Of a DNA stretch of 64,000 bases, positions 1 to 9,746 are shown piece after piece. The position numbers were made by a program, and so were the translations under genes. The notes below the pieces were generated by a model. It was not told the origin of the DNA. It searched no databases and was given only the letters and a program-made list of their open reading frames with translations. How positions within the stretch are numbered: the stretch's first letter is position 1; every line of letters begins with the position of its first letter. The DNA is from Gracilariopsis chorda (lineage: Eukaryota; Rhodophyta; Florideophyceae; Gracilariales; Gracilariaceae), in assembly GCA_003194525.1 (NCBI GenBank), contig NBIV01000139.1:124001-188000 (forward strand), read 5' to 3'.

Positions 1-2667
1 GCGGCCCCCCAACCAGTCCGTGCACAAAGCCCATCAAGATCAGGAACAAGAAGCCCTTGAAGATAACCTGGAAGATGTATGACTTGGCAAACGCCAGCAC
101 AACAATCGCCAAAAACGTCGAGAATCCCGCGTAGAACACCGGCGGCCCCATCGCCGCAAGCGCCTTGATCGCCCGTTCCGATCGACTCCCAACGTGCTCC
201 AGGAACGCCCGCGCAATGTGCACCACAAAGTCCACCGAGATACCCGTGCACAGCACCAGCGTGATCACGCTCACAGAGTTGAGGTTCACCCCGGAAAAGA
301 ACGTCAACCCCAGCACATCGATAATGATCACGCCCACCACCAGCACGCACACCAGCGCCACAGTGGGGTGTCCCACCAGCACGAAGCACACAAACGCCAC
401 CGCCACGGACGCCAGTCCGAGCGACAGCCCGATTTCGCCGGGCAGCGCGTCGTATTGCTCCGTGAACGTGTCCTGGAACGTGTACGGGAACGCGGCCGCA
501 TACCCGTCCGCTCCGTTTCCAAACCCGACAGAGTCGCCGGACTCTCTTACAGACCTCAACGCTGTGATTTCATCGTCGTTCGTTTCGCGGTACACGTACT
601 GCGCCGCGAACCGACATCCCTCAACCCGCGACCTGTCCTTCGAGAACACAATGTCCTCAGCGTAACGTCCGCCCTCCCCGCGCACAAATTCCGAAGCAGC
701 CTCTGCAAATCGCTCCGCGCTCAGCACCTCATCTCCTTCAAGCCCTTCACTGCTACGGAGTGCCTCATACCAGCAGTCCACCGCGTCCGCCTGAATCCAC
801 TCGTTTCTCGCAACCACCCCATCCGATGCGCAAAGCTCAAGCAGTCGTCGTTGGTTTGCTGCGCTACTCAGATCCACGTCGCGCACGTACATTTTTGTCC
901 GGTCGCCAAGCTTGAAGTACTCATCCACCTGGTCTTGGAATTCGCGTTGTGCCGACCCAGACGGGTAGAAGAACGAGAACCTAAACTTGAGATATAGTTG
1001 AGAAACGCCATAGCAACAGGCCGCCAGCCATCCGGCAAGTATGAGCAGCGCGATTGTCCGCACAACAGGGCGCATCATGAACGGTCCGAACCAGTTTTGA
1101 AAGAAGCGACTAAACCCTGCGGGTCGCTTCTTGAACCAGTTGAGTTCCCTGACCTCCGCGACGGGCGGGAAACACGGGCAGCAGTCACGCCGTTTCGCGT
1201 CCTGACGCCTCGCATCCAAAGTGAGCAATGCGGCGAAAAACGTAATGGAATACACCCACGCGAAGAAGATTCCGATGGCGGCCCATAGCGAGAAGAAGCG
1301 CAGCGCCGGTAGACGACTGATTGCACTCAGCAGAAAGACAAGACGACGACGTTCGTGAACGAGGTGACGGTGATGGCGGATCCAGAAGAACTGAGCGCGA
1401 GAGCGATGCGAACTCGGAGTGACTTGGACGAGTGGTCCGCGTGGAGGTTGATGTCATCCAGAGCACGTGTGACGTGGAAACAGTCATCTATGCCGATTCC
1501 AACGATGAGCAATGGCAGGATTTGGTGCACGGGACCGAAGAACATTCCAAACGCAGAGGACAGACCGAAGCACGTTCCAAGGGCGAGGCCAGTGGTGAGA
1601 AGCGCGCCAATGGCCAACCACATGTGAGAACGAACCACATGGAAATCACCCAGAAAGAGCACCACGTAAATGGTAAGCAGCACAAAGCCAAACGAAAGCA
1701 AGGGGAGATCGCCGTTCAGAGCCTGCTCCAGAGAGTCGTCTTGAGACCAGAAACTCTCCACATACCAGTCAAGAGAGCGACCTTTCAACAACGGAGTGTC
1801 TTCTAACAAGAAGTTTGTCCACTTCTCCTCGATTTCCTGTGCCTCCACGTCTTCTCGATTGCCGTCCTTCTCAATCTGGTTGTTGTCAATAAACTGAGTG
1901 AACAGCATAATGTTGAAGTCATACGTATCGCCCGAGCCCGAAGCGCCTCCCAAGATCTCCTCCGCAATGAACGTAGCTCTCAAATCATTTGTTGGTGGCG
2001 GGCTTGACAACACATTCTTGATTTGGGCGTCATTCATGCGGCTAAGCTTGCGGCGCACAGTGTCGAAGAAATTGACGGTTCCGTCTGAATTGTTGACGAC
2101 GTTGTCAACGTCATAAAACAAGGTAAACGCTGAAGAAAACGTACATACGGGATTTCCCACAGAATCTGAACTGTTCAGGCATCGTTCCGGCCAGTTGATT
2201 ACTGTGTTGGACGAGCGTTGTTGATCAATAGGGTCGACTTCAACGTTCCAGCCCGCTTCAGCAACGTCAAGCATTTCCAAGAAGGCGTTCTTGTTGGCCA
2301 GTCCCTTTCCGTCTCTGGCGACAAAGGCAATTCTGGCGAGACGCACACTCTGCCCGTAATTGGATACAACATATTCTCGGTTGGAGAGTGCGACGGTTCC
2401 TTGCGGCACCCACAGTTCCTCAGCGCGGGACTCGGTCTGGAAACGCAGCATGCCGATGAGCGCGATGGCCGTGAGCAGCAGGGCGAGTGCAATGGTTTTC
2501 AGCGGGTGGGCGGACACGAGATAGCCGACGCGAAAGAAGAAGGCGCGCATGGTTCTATCAACTGCGTAACTGATGCGGAAGAGCGGGCCTCTCTTCTTGG
2601 CGACGCTTTCAGCATCGTCTGACGAAGAGGGCGGCTGCATGACGGTGATATGCTCACTGTCCTTCAT
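1..2667 (-). CDS. Patched/RND-type transmembrane protein with sterol-sensing domain (3' end outside window; frameshifted)
   Basis: The 5' half is open from an ATG at 2667, and a longer reading to 2853 only adds a low-complexity leader. From that ATG the protein has a cytosolic N-terminus, TM1 at about residues 57-75, a large extracytoplasmic loop with Cys and N-x-S/T sites, and a five-helix sterol-sensing block ending in the RND motif GIGIDDCFH. The frame stops at 1327. The next frame then continues the domain without a break to base 1 (LPALRFFS, a second loop, then the TM10-type motif GISVDFVVH). About 880 residues are present and the last helices are missing. Patched, Dispatched and NPC1 relatives move sterols or lipids across membranes using the charged residues in TM4 and TM10. 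The family is clear, but the exact subfamily is not. The frameshift near 1327-1345 makes this a pseudogene, a recoded gene or a sequence error. Confidence 0.85.
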
Positions 2668-2751
2668 GTCGACTACGTGCGGGACGGAGGGCAACGGTGG
2701 AGCAGTGGAGGTCGAGAAGCAAAGTGATATCGAGAAGTGGGAGATGACGAT

Positions 2752-2765
2752 GGGGGGGGGGGGGG
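2752..2765. repeat. G14 homopolymer upstream of the Patched-like gene
   Basis: Fourteen consecutive G lie about 85 bases upstream of the preferred start codon, between it and a TATA-like string (TATATTT on the minus strand, near 2790). It is probably 5' UTR or core promoter sequence. Confidence 0.8.
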
Positions 2766-3046
2766 TGCGGACGAAGCAGGGGGCACGAAATATAAGTAGT
2801 GCTAGGACCGGATACGGTTCGTATAATAGGCGGCAATGCGATGGGACAGGCATTCAGAGTAACGAGTGGTGGCGGCGATACGCCCGTAATAAGTTGCACA
2901 GCTCAGCGCGCCAACGGATGACGTGATGGGCCGAAAGAAGCGCTACACGGCGGCAGACGAGCAGCGGCTTGTGGCTCAACGCGCGCGCGTCCATTGGCGG
3001 GCCTGCCCATGGCAGCCAATGAGCGTGGGCGCGATGGCGCTCGCCT

Positions 3047-3853
3047 TCACGGCGCGTCGGGCGGGTCAAAATTCAGCGTGCGAAGCAGCTCCTCTTCGTC
3101 ATCACCGTCGCCATCACCGTCGCCATCACCGTCGCCATCACCGTCGCCATCATCGCCATCGCTCATCGCCACGTCGGCCACGCGCGCCATGCTGAGCACC
3201 TTCCCCTCCGCCACCGCACAATCGCCTCCTGCCGCGACGCCCTGTGCAGTGTGCGCCATGCGCGCCTCGTCGCCCCCGTCCGCCGCTGCCCACTCCCGTG
3301 TCCATGCGGTCGCGCTCTCCGCGCGTGTGCGTCGTGCATTATCGGCTCCGTCCGTGCCAACAGTCCCGCCCTTCTCCACGTCACCCTCCCCGTCCAACAA
3401 GCGCGCCGTCGGCGCGTGTGCGCAATTCCCGTCTCCAGCTGTAGCACCATCGCCCCCCTCCTCCATGTGCTTTCCTTCAACACCACTCTCACCTGCACCC
3501 CCCTTCCGACCATCGTCACCCGCACCACTCTGCCCCTCATCCCCCTTCCCCTTCTCCACGTCCACGTCGCCAACCCCGTCCCCGGTCGGCTCCTTCCCAG
3601 CAGCATCCGCATCACCCACCTCGTCATCAACGCCGTCACCGCTCCCTTCAACCTCCATTCCACCATCATTTCCATTTCCCACCTCGCCATTTGTACCGCC
3701 CCCTTCGTCCCGCTGCGTCTCCGTCCGTGCACCCCTTGCCGCCCGCTCCACCCTGCCCTCCCCGCCGCCCGCCTCGCACACCCGCTTAGCGTAGCAGAAC
3801 GGCGCTCCACGCGCATGAAACACGCTTTCGCACCCTGATCGACATCGCCTCAT
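3047..3853 (-). CDS. Acidic low-complexity ORF, possibly the displaced C-terminus of the upstream gene
   Basis: A 268-residue ORF rich in Gly, Asp, Glu and Ala ends in a Gly-Asp repeat, DDEEELL and a short tail. Its ATG overlaps the stop codon of the upstream 604-residue ORF just after a run of seven G. Adding one G there would fuse the two in frame. PELP1 proteins have a conserved helical N-terminus and a long acidic tail, so a fusion would fit if the upstream ORF is PELP1/Rix1-like. An ORF of similar length exists on the opposite strand, as expected for such GC-biased sequence, so coding status is uncertain. Confidence 0.4.
   Translation of the reverse strand: MRRCRSGCESVFHARGAPFCYAKRVCEAGGGEGRVERAARGARTETQRDEGGGTNGEVGNGNDGGMEVEGSGDGVDDEVGDADAAGKEPTGDGVGDVDVEKGKGDEGQSGAGDDGRKGGAGESGVEGKHMEEGGDGATAGDGNCAHAPTARLLDGEGDVEKGGTVGTDGADNARRTRAESATAWTREWAAADGGDEARMAHTAQGVAAGGDCAVAEGKVLSMARVADVAMSDGDDGDGDGDGDGDGDGDGDDEEELLRTLNFDPPDAP
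3101..3160. repeat. 12-bp tandem repeat (CCATCACCGTCG unit)
   Basis: About four to five copies of a 12-bp unit lie near the end of the acidic ORF. On the minus strand they encode an Asp-Gly repeat. The period is a multiple of three, so unit-number change would keep that frame. Confidence 0.85.
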
Positions 3854-5664
3854 TTCATCCCCCCCTGTCCAGTGCCCACGTCACGAGCCTTTGCACACCG
3901 CATCAACAACTCACTGCGCTCCGCAAACATACGATTCGCCCCGCCACTCAAAGCCGCTGCACTTGCCGCTTGCAAAACCTCATCAACCATTGTATTCCCA
4001 TCCATCAATTTCATAATCCCATCTTCGACACCTGCAACATGCGTTGCAACTCTTGTCGATACAAACCCTCTGTATTCGAATATACTCGTCGCTGTTTTCA
4101 ATGCTTGTTGCACGTTCTGTTTCGCCATCTGCGAAACGCCCTCTGAAACCTGTTCTCGTTCCCAGTCATCTTTGCGAACATCTTTCTCCCCTGCTGCCTT
4201 TGCTGCTGCTGCTGATGCTGCTGCTGCTGCTGATGGCGTCATTCCCTGTTGGTATCGCTTTCGTTTTCTTGAACCGCGTCTCAATTCCGGCACATTTATG
4301 CCACTCTCATTGCCATTCACATCTTCAAGTCGTTTACAGCACGACACATACACCTCAATATCCTTCTGAAACATTTCTTCAAACGCCGCACAGACGTATG
4401 GTAAAGCGCCGCTTCCAAGTATATCAATCATACCTTTGAGCAATACATATAACGTCCCTCTTTCCGCCAAACCAACGTGCCTCATCGTTACACAATTGCG
4501 CCGAGCTCGTAAAACAGCGTGCGAAAGTTTCTCCTCCACAGCGCTTCCAATCGAATGTGTAAACAGTACGTTTGCATCTTTTCCACACGCTTGTAAAACG
4601 GCTACCAGCGTCATCGCACATTCTGTAAACACTCTGTTTGCTAGCATGCATGCACCGTCCGTATCCAGCGTGATGCTGCTTACCCCCGTTGCGTACGCGT
4701 AGATATTTCGTTCTTCAATGCCCCGTTGTAGCACGCGGTGTATCGTTGCTAATGGAACTGGAAGCAGTGATTCATTATACTGGCTCATCATGTATCGTAT
4801 ACATGAACACAGTGCGCTGTACCGCTTTTGCAGATCAACTGCAGAACTGCTTTTCAACGCGTTGTTTGAAACTGGGGTGCGTTTCTCGGTTGACGTTGTG
4901 AACATGTCGAGCAAATTTAACATATCGTCCAGTTGTTCGCATATTGTCGATAGACGTTGTTCAAATACATTTGCTTTCAACTTGTCCGCATAGCAATCCA
5001 ACAATTGCGCAAACAGTTTTGCGGCCATGGTTCGTACCGACTTGCATCTGTGAAGCATCCATCTTTGTTGCAGTTGTATTTCGAGGTGTGAAACACAAAG
5101 TCGTAGTTCCCTAGGTGCTGCGCACAATACTGCAAAGAACACTGCGAAAGAAGCCTTGACAATCTTATGTGATACGTCTAAAGGTTCGATGGAACGTATT
5201 GCATGCTGTATTGCGGATTGACACATGTTTGAAATCACCGGCTTGAAGTCGAGGGTTGATTTAGTGAGCGGAAAAGCGGCGGCTATTACAGAAGCCAACA
5301 CGGTTAGTACCTGTGCATGCTGCGTAATTGATTGCGTGCCTTTTCCGGACTTGATGAGCGAGGTGAGTCTTTGCATCAAAAATTCCCAGTTGCCTCTCAC
5401 AATAAAAGGGGGAGCACATCGCACGACGTGGAACAGCGTTTGCAGCGACAGGGATCGTACTTCTGCCTTGTTGGAGATGATTTTCTTTTCGGACTCTGCC
5501 AGGAGATGTGAGGCGTCGTCCCACGCTAGCGTGCAGAATGCTAGTTGGGTGCGACAGTGCGAAAGAAGTTGCTTTCCGTTCGGAGAGGGGTTTTTGAGCG
5601 ATTGCGCCAGTGCTCGAACTAGTTTCGCGTTTGTGTCGTGCGCTCCTGGCTCGAAGGCGGGCAT
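3850..5664 (-). CDS. Large helical (armadillo-like) protein, tentatively PELP1/Rix1-like
   Basis: The ORF has 604 residues and opens at an ATG at 5664. It is almost entirely helical. The N-terminal part alternates Leu-rich helices with Trp anchors (NWEFLMQRLTSLI, LAWDDASHLL) in the manner of the RIX1 domain. The C-terminal third has a basic patch (RRGSRKRKRYQQ), an Ala-rich stretch near residue 490 and further helices. PELP1/Rix1 is part of the Rix1-Ipi complex that acts with Mdn1 in 60S pre-ribosome maturation in the nucleus. The assignment rests on general architecture and the following acidic ORF, not on a diagnostic motif. The gene diverges from the SMN gene across a gap of about 700 bp. 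Confidence 0.7.
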   Translation of the reverse strand: MPAFEPGAHDTNAKLVRALAQSLKNPSPNGKQLLSHCRTQLAFCTLAWDDASHLLAESEKKIISNKAEVRSLSLQTLFHVVRCAPPFIVRGNWEFLMQRLTSLIKSGKGTQSITQHAQVLTVLASVIAAAFPLTKSTLDFKPVISNMCQSAIQHAIRSIEPLDVSHKIVKASFAVFFAVLCAAPRELRLCVSHLEIQLQQRWMLHRCKSVRTMAAKLFAQLLDCYADKLKANVFEQRLSTICEQLDDMLNLLDMFTTSTEKRTPVSNNALKSSSAVDLQKRYSALCSCIRYMMSQYNESLLPVPLATIHRVLQRGIEERNIYAYATGVSSITLDTDGACMLANRVFTECAMTLVAVLQACGKDANVLFTHSIGSAVEEKLSHAVLRARRNCVTMRHVGLAERGTLYVLLKGMIDILGSGALPYVCAAFEEMFQKDIEVYVSCCKRLEDVNGNESGINVPELRRGSRKRKRYQQGMTPSAAAAASAAAAKAAGEKDVRKDDWEREQVSEGVSQMAKQNVQQALKTATSIFEYRGFVSTRVATHVAGVEDGIMKLMDGNTMVDEVLQAASAAALSGGANRMFAERSELLMRCAKARDVGTGQGGMK

Positions 5665-6368
5665 TTTGCTTCGTTGAGATTTGAACCCTGTTCGTTCTCC
5701 TTGCGCGATTAGATAACAGTTGGCGGTCTTAGCAGCCCGTGTTGGTGGCGCAGTTCAGGGCGCGGCCCTTCGGAAAAGAAACTGTGGAGACCGACGATGA
5801 TGTGTTCGCTTCGCATCCGTCGTGTAGCCGCGGTAGGTAGACCTACGTCCTCGGTGGATCAAACCGGATCAACGCGTTTTCTTCGTTTCGACGTGACGTC
5901 AGATGAGTGAAAATGCAGGTTTTATGTTTCTCTTGAAAATGGCACTATTTTTTAGTTGTTCGGGAAACACTCAAGTAGGAGCGGTTCTTTCCTGCTGACA
6001 AGCATGGAGTTCAGCATCATTCCCACATCGATCATCACATCAACATGTTGTGGTTGCGCCTATGAACACTCGAATTGACCTTTGCAGTCACGGAGAGAAA
6101 GCGCAGTTCCACGAATCCAGCATTAATGTGGTCCCACTTCACATGCATATCAAGCTGTCGAACATGAAATCTCAAACAAGGCAACACAAGCGACGACACA
6201 TCATATCTCAAGTGCTGATTCTGATTTTCATCTGAGCTCCTCTCCCACTGCATTGTGCCCGCAAACTCTGCGCTACTTAAGGGTGCGCTTCGAACGCAAT
6301 CCTTCTCCAGTTACACTTCCCACCCTACAACAGGTTGCTCCGTTTTCTACGAAGCTTGAGCGCTCTTC
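5665..6368. promoter_or_regulatory. Divergent intergenic region between the PELP1/Rix1-like and SMN genes
   Basis: This gap of about 700 bp lies between two divergent start codons and should hold both promoters. I see pyrimidine-rich sequence just upstream of the SMN ATG but no convincing TATA box and no supported ORF. Confidence 0.5.
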
Positions 6369-7591
6369 ATGGATTCCAATTGCGTTGCCAAGCAAGCCCG
6401 TGAAGATAAAGTCCCTGGAGAAGTTGCACATGAAGAACTGGAAAAAGCCGCACATGATGTTGACCTTCACCCAAAAAGCACCACATCCAATGGTAAGTTC
6501 ATTCAATGCAACACGCTCCAAACTACTGCTACATAACTTGAACTAACCATCCTGCCCGTTTCTTGTACGCTCTTGTTCCTCTCGTCTCATTATGTTTCTA
6601 TCTTAGAGGAAAGCATTCTGGCGATACCATACGACATGGATGCTCGGGATGAGACAGCGCTCATTGACGCGTATGAACGCGCTGTCGGGACGTGCAAACT
6701 TGACAAAAGCACAACGGCAGCGTCCGAAGAAGAACGGCGAGTGCCGCACAAGGATACTGCCGGTCCCCAACAGAGGTTGAGCGTCCATCGTTGTCCACAA
6801 CCATGCAGCGAACCTTCTCCCGAGCAGGAACAACACGAAGAACAAGTGCTGGAAAGCGACGGAATTGGTTCAAGTCAGCCTGAAGAAAATGAGTCAGATG
6901 GTACAGGTACGTTGCGATTCCCAGACGTTTTCAAACGGAAATGTGATACTAACCTCCCGTTCATCGTCACATTGTTATCTCACATTCAGATGATGGCAAC
7001 TTTGTGCCAATAGAATATGATGTGGACGCATGGGACGATACAGAGCTGGTCGCGGCGTACGAGCGCGCTATGGAGATGGGTGGCAATACCAATCGTGCCA
7101 AGAAGAACCGCCAACGAAAGCGAAAGAGGCAGGACAGTGAGAACACACATGAACACCAGTCTCTGGACAATGATGTACACCGAGGACTTCAGCCATTTAC
7201 GACGCCACTCGCCCGTGAACAAGGGGGTACTGAGTGTGGTGCAGAGCGCACCCTCTCTTGTGTACCCGTTCCATCGGAGATCATGCTCCCAAAGCTGGTC
7301 CCAACGCATGACTGGATGACAGCTATCCCAGAGGACGTGGAGCCTATTAGGGCAGCGAAGCGCGTCAGGTTCAGTATGGACTATGGCGAAACACCCGCGT
7401 CTGAGGTGGTCCCGATGCGCGAACCTTCAACAGCAAGTCCGACTCATGTGTCCGACAGCATGATACCGCCTCCGCCACCCGCAATTTTGGCTCGGCAGCG
7501 CTTGTCACCTGAGCTTGAGGAATTGCTTAATTCTTGGTACATAGCCGGATATAGGGCCGGACTTGCCGCTTCAACGCAAACGACAGAGTAG
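6369..7591 (+). CDS. SMN: SMN (survival of motor neuron) homologue with duplicated Gemin2-binding helix, three exons
   Basis: The exons are 6369-6492, 6607-6906 and 6990-7591, all joined in phase 1, giving 341 residues. The introns are GTAAGT...TTAG (114 bp, CTAAC at 6543) and GTACGT...TCAG (83 bp, TACTAAC at 6947). Exon 2 carries DETALIDAYERAV and exon 3 carries DDTELVAAYERAM. Both match the SMN Gemin2-binding helix. The C-terminus has the YG box (ELLNSWYIAGYRAGL) through which SMN oligomerises. A basic stretch (KKNRQRKRKR) follows the second helix and a short proline run precedes the YG box. I see no Tudor domain, as in some short SMN proteins such as the fission yeast one. SMN with Gemin2 assembles Sm rings on snRNAs, consistent with an intron-containing genome. 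The ORF stops with TAG at 7589. Confidence 0.88.
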
Positions 7592-8040
7592 CATTTCTTC
7601 GTGGTGTTTTTTAGAACCTTGTGCAATGGAGATTTGTTCATAAAGATGACGGCAGGCATTCCTGCTTGGATCAACATTCGCTCAGTTTATCGGTATTGTA
7701 GAAGGATAAATCCAGAACAGAACTGCTTTTGTAGAGCACTGACTATGGATAGCAAGGGTTCACATGGCTTCGCGGTAGACTGCTAACCCTAGCATCACGG
7801 ATGGCCTTCTCCTAAGAAGCCCAGAAGCGCTTAACGAACAGGGCATCCTAAATATGTGAATTCTGGTGGGTGGGTTTCTGAATTCCGGTTATCACGCACC
7901 GGAAAGGGCAGTAATCTGCTACAATGATGTAGACTTACCAACGGTACTGTAGTTGTTCTTATCCCACGACCTACTGTGAATACCGAAACGCATGTTTGGC
8001 GGAACGCTTGTGGGCGGGACTCCACTCTCCAATATAGTCA
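7592..8040. other. Intergenic, no gene seen
   Basis: About 450 bp lie between the SMN stop and the next start codon. I see only short chance ORFs. It should hold the SMN 3' UTR and the next promoter. Confidence 0.6.
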
Positions 8041-9388
8041 ATGAAGCGCAGACGAGAAGAAAGTGTCAGTGATGACATACCATGTCCGTACGCTGGCTGC
8101 GCAAAGAAATTTCGCACTAATCGGGCTTTATCGAGGCACGTAGTCACTCACGAAGTGTCGGCCCCGATAAAATGCGCCGAAGAATCATGCAGTCGTCGAT
8201 TTGGGACGCGTTCAGAAATGCTACAGCACACTTGTGATGTGCACAAGAGAAAAGCGCCGAAGAAGGGAAGCGGAGCCGTTCTTGTGTCAGAGGACTGCTT
8301 CGAAGCCGATCACTTCGAAGCTGTAAAACCTGTAGTTCATTCAAAAGAGTTCAGCGGGATATCAGAGAACCTCAGAGATGAAGCGGATGAGATTGCGGAT
8401 AACGCTGCGTACTTCACTGATCAAATGAAAGTAGCTCGAGTACGTTGGGATCATTTGTGTTTCTTTCTTCCCCTGTAAAAGTACACAGAACACTAATTGT
8501 AACTATCGCAGAGTTACGAGATCGCAGAATGGAACGGGGACGACTATCGTAACGCACATCAATGGGCTGTGTGGGTTCAAGAAAATATAGAAGAATACAA
8601 ACACCCCAAATTCTTGGAGCAGCTGGTACGTACAGCCCAAGCCGTCTCACAAATTACCCAACTACTAACACTGTGTAAAGTTACGCGCAAGAGGATTGCC
8701 AATGCAAGGCCTGACTTCTGCTGAACGGGGTTTCTTTGACTCCGTTTTAGGATTTGAAGGATTTGATGCTGAGACACTTTCCCATCTACTTGCTTCAGCA
8801 GTCTCGAAGAAAGAAGAAGCGGATAAAAGACTACAATGTCTTCGCGATGCGATTGCGGACGCGATTGAAAGGAAAAAGTTATTGCACAGTCTTGGAGGTA
8901 TCTTGAGTGGGTTGGGAGGAAGTTGCGAGGATATTTGTGTGGAAGCAAAAGCTCAGGCGCTCTTAGAAGTTCATGAGCGGTCCAAAGAAGATATTGATAT
9001 CCTAAACATTCAGGAAGACGGGGTAGTAGAGATCGTTTGTTGGGAAGCTCTATTAGCTTTTCGGAGCAAATCTAGTATCCGAACACACTTACTTTCTGCA
9101 GTCAGGAGTGCCCTAGAGAGAGGGTTATACGGAAGTATCCCTGTCATGAACGAGCTCTGTGAATGGGATGTTACCGTGTTCGACTCTTATCTTTCTGTTT
9201 TGCTTAAGAATCTCCGAAAATCATCATACTGGAAGGACGAAGAGAGAGAAGCAGATCATGAAGAGCAAGCATGCTCTGATAACGAGTTAAAGACGGTGGC
9301 GTTGAGAAAACGAATTCAAGGTGTAGTAAATATGGCAGGGTTCGTTCTAAGCAAACTTCTCCGACGAGTAATGACGACGAAGCACTGA
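8041..9388 (+). CDS. Two-finger C2H2 protein of unknown function, three exons
   Basis: The exons are 8041-8439, 8512-8625 and 8681-9388, all in phase 0, giving 405 residues. Both donors read GTACGT, and the second intron (55 bp) has TACTAAC at 8663. The start has a basic KRRR stretch followed by two TFIIIA-type fingers: one spaced C-x4-C-x12-H-x3-H, and a second with CAEESC and HTCDVH. The remaining 330 residues are helical and charged without a domain I recognise, and include the motif EYKHPKFLEQL at the exon 2/3 border. The fingers suggest binding to nucleic acid or to a nuclear complex. The splice model is supported by continuous sense across all three exons. Confidence 0.8.
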
Positions 9389-9746
9389 CATCCATTTGTG
9401 GCCTATTTCAACAGAGTTATTGGGAGAATGGCTGAGATGATTACGCACGAGTTCTGCTTGAGAGCAGGCTTAGCTCCCTTCTTTCGGCAACGAGGTGCGA
9501 AGCGTGATCCAGCATTTTGCGTCTGATGGGTTGCGGAGTAGGCTCACCGAAAACAGGAGTGGGCGCCCAGAACTGCCAGCCTGATTTACTGGATTTGCTG
9601 GATTTATTAAGAGCACGCGTTTTGAGACAGTTAGCCTACAGTCTATCCGTTTTACAAGCCGTATTGGTCAGCAAAAGCAGACGGGGTTTGCCTTATCGCT
9701 CTACAACCACCAATCCGCGAAGGGGTACGAGAGCAGTTTACTGAAC
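9389..9746. other. Intergenic, no supported gene
   Basis: About 360 bp between two genes on the same strand. A 75-codon ORF here has no features of a real protein. It is likely the 3' UTR and promoter. Confidence 0.5.

Noticed and set aside
2994-3853. 266-codon plus-strand ORF and 217-codon minus ORF overlapping the acidic ORF
   Set aside because: They are Ser/Pro- or Arg-rich readings of the same GC-biased sequence in other frames, with no protein features.
5680-5700. GGGTTCAAATCTC on the minus strand, resembling a tRNA B-box
   Set aside because: It sits in the 5' leader of the PELP1/Rix1-like gene and no A-box or cloverleaf is found.
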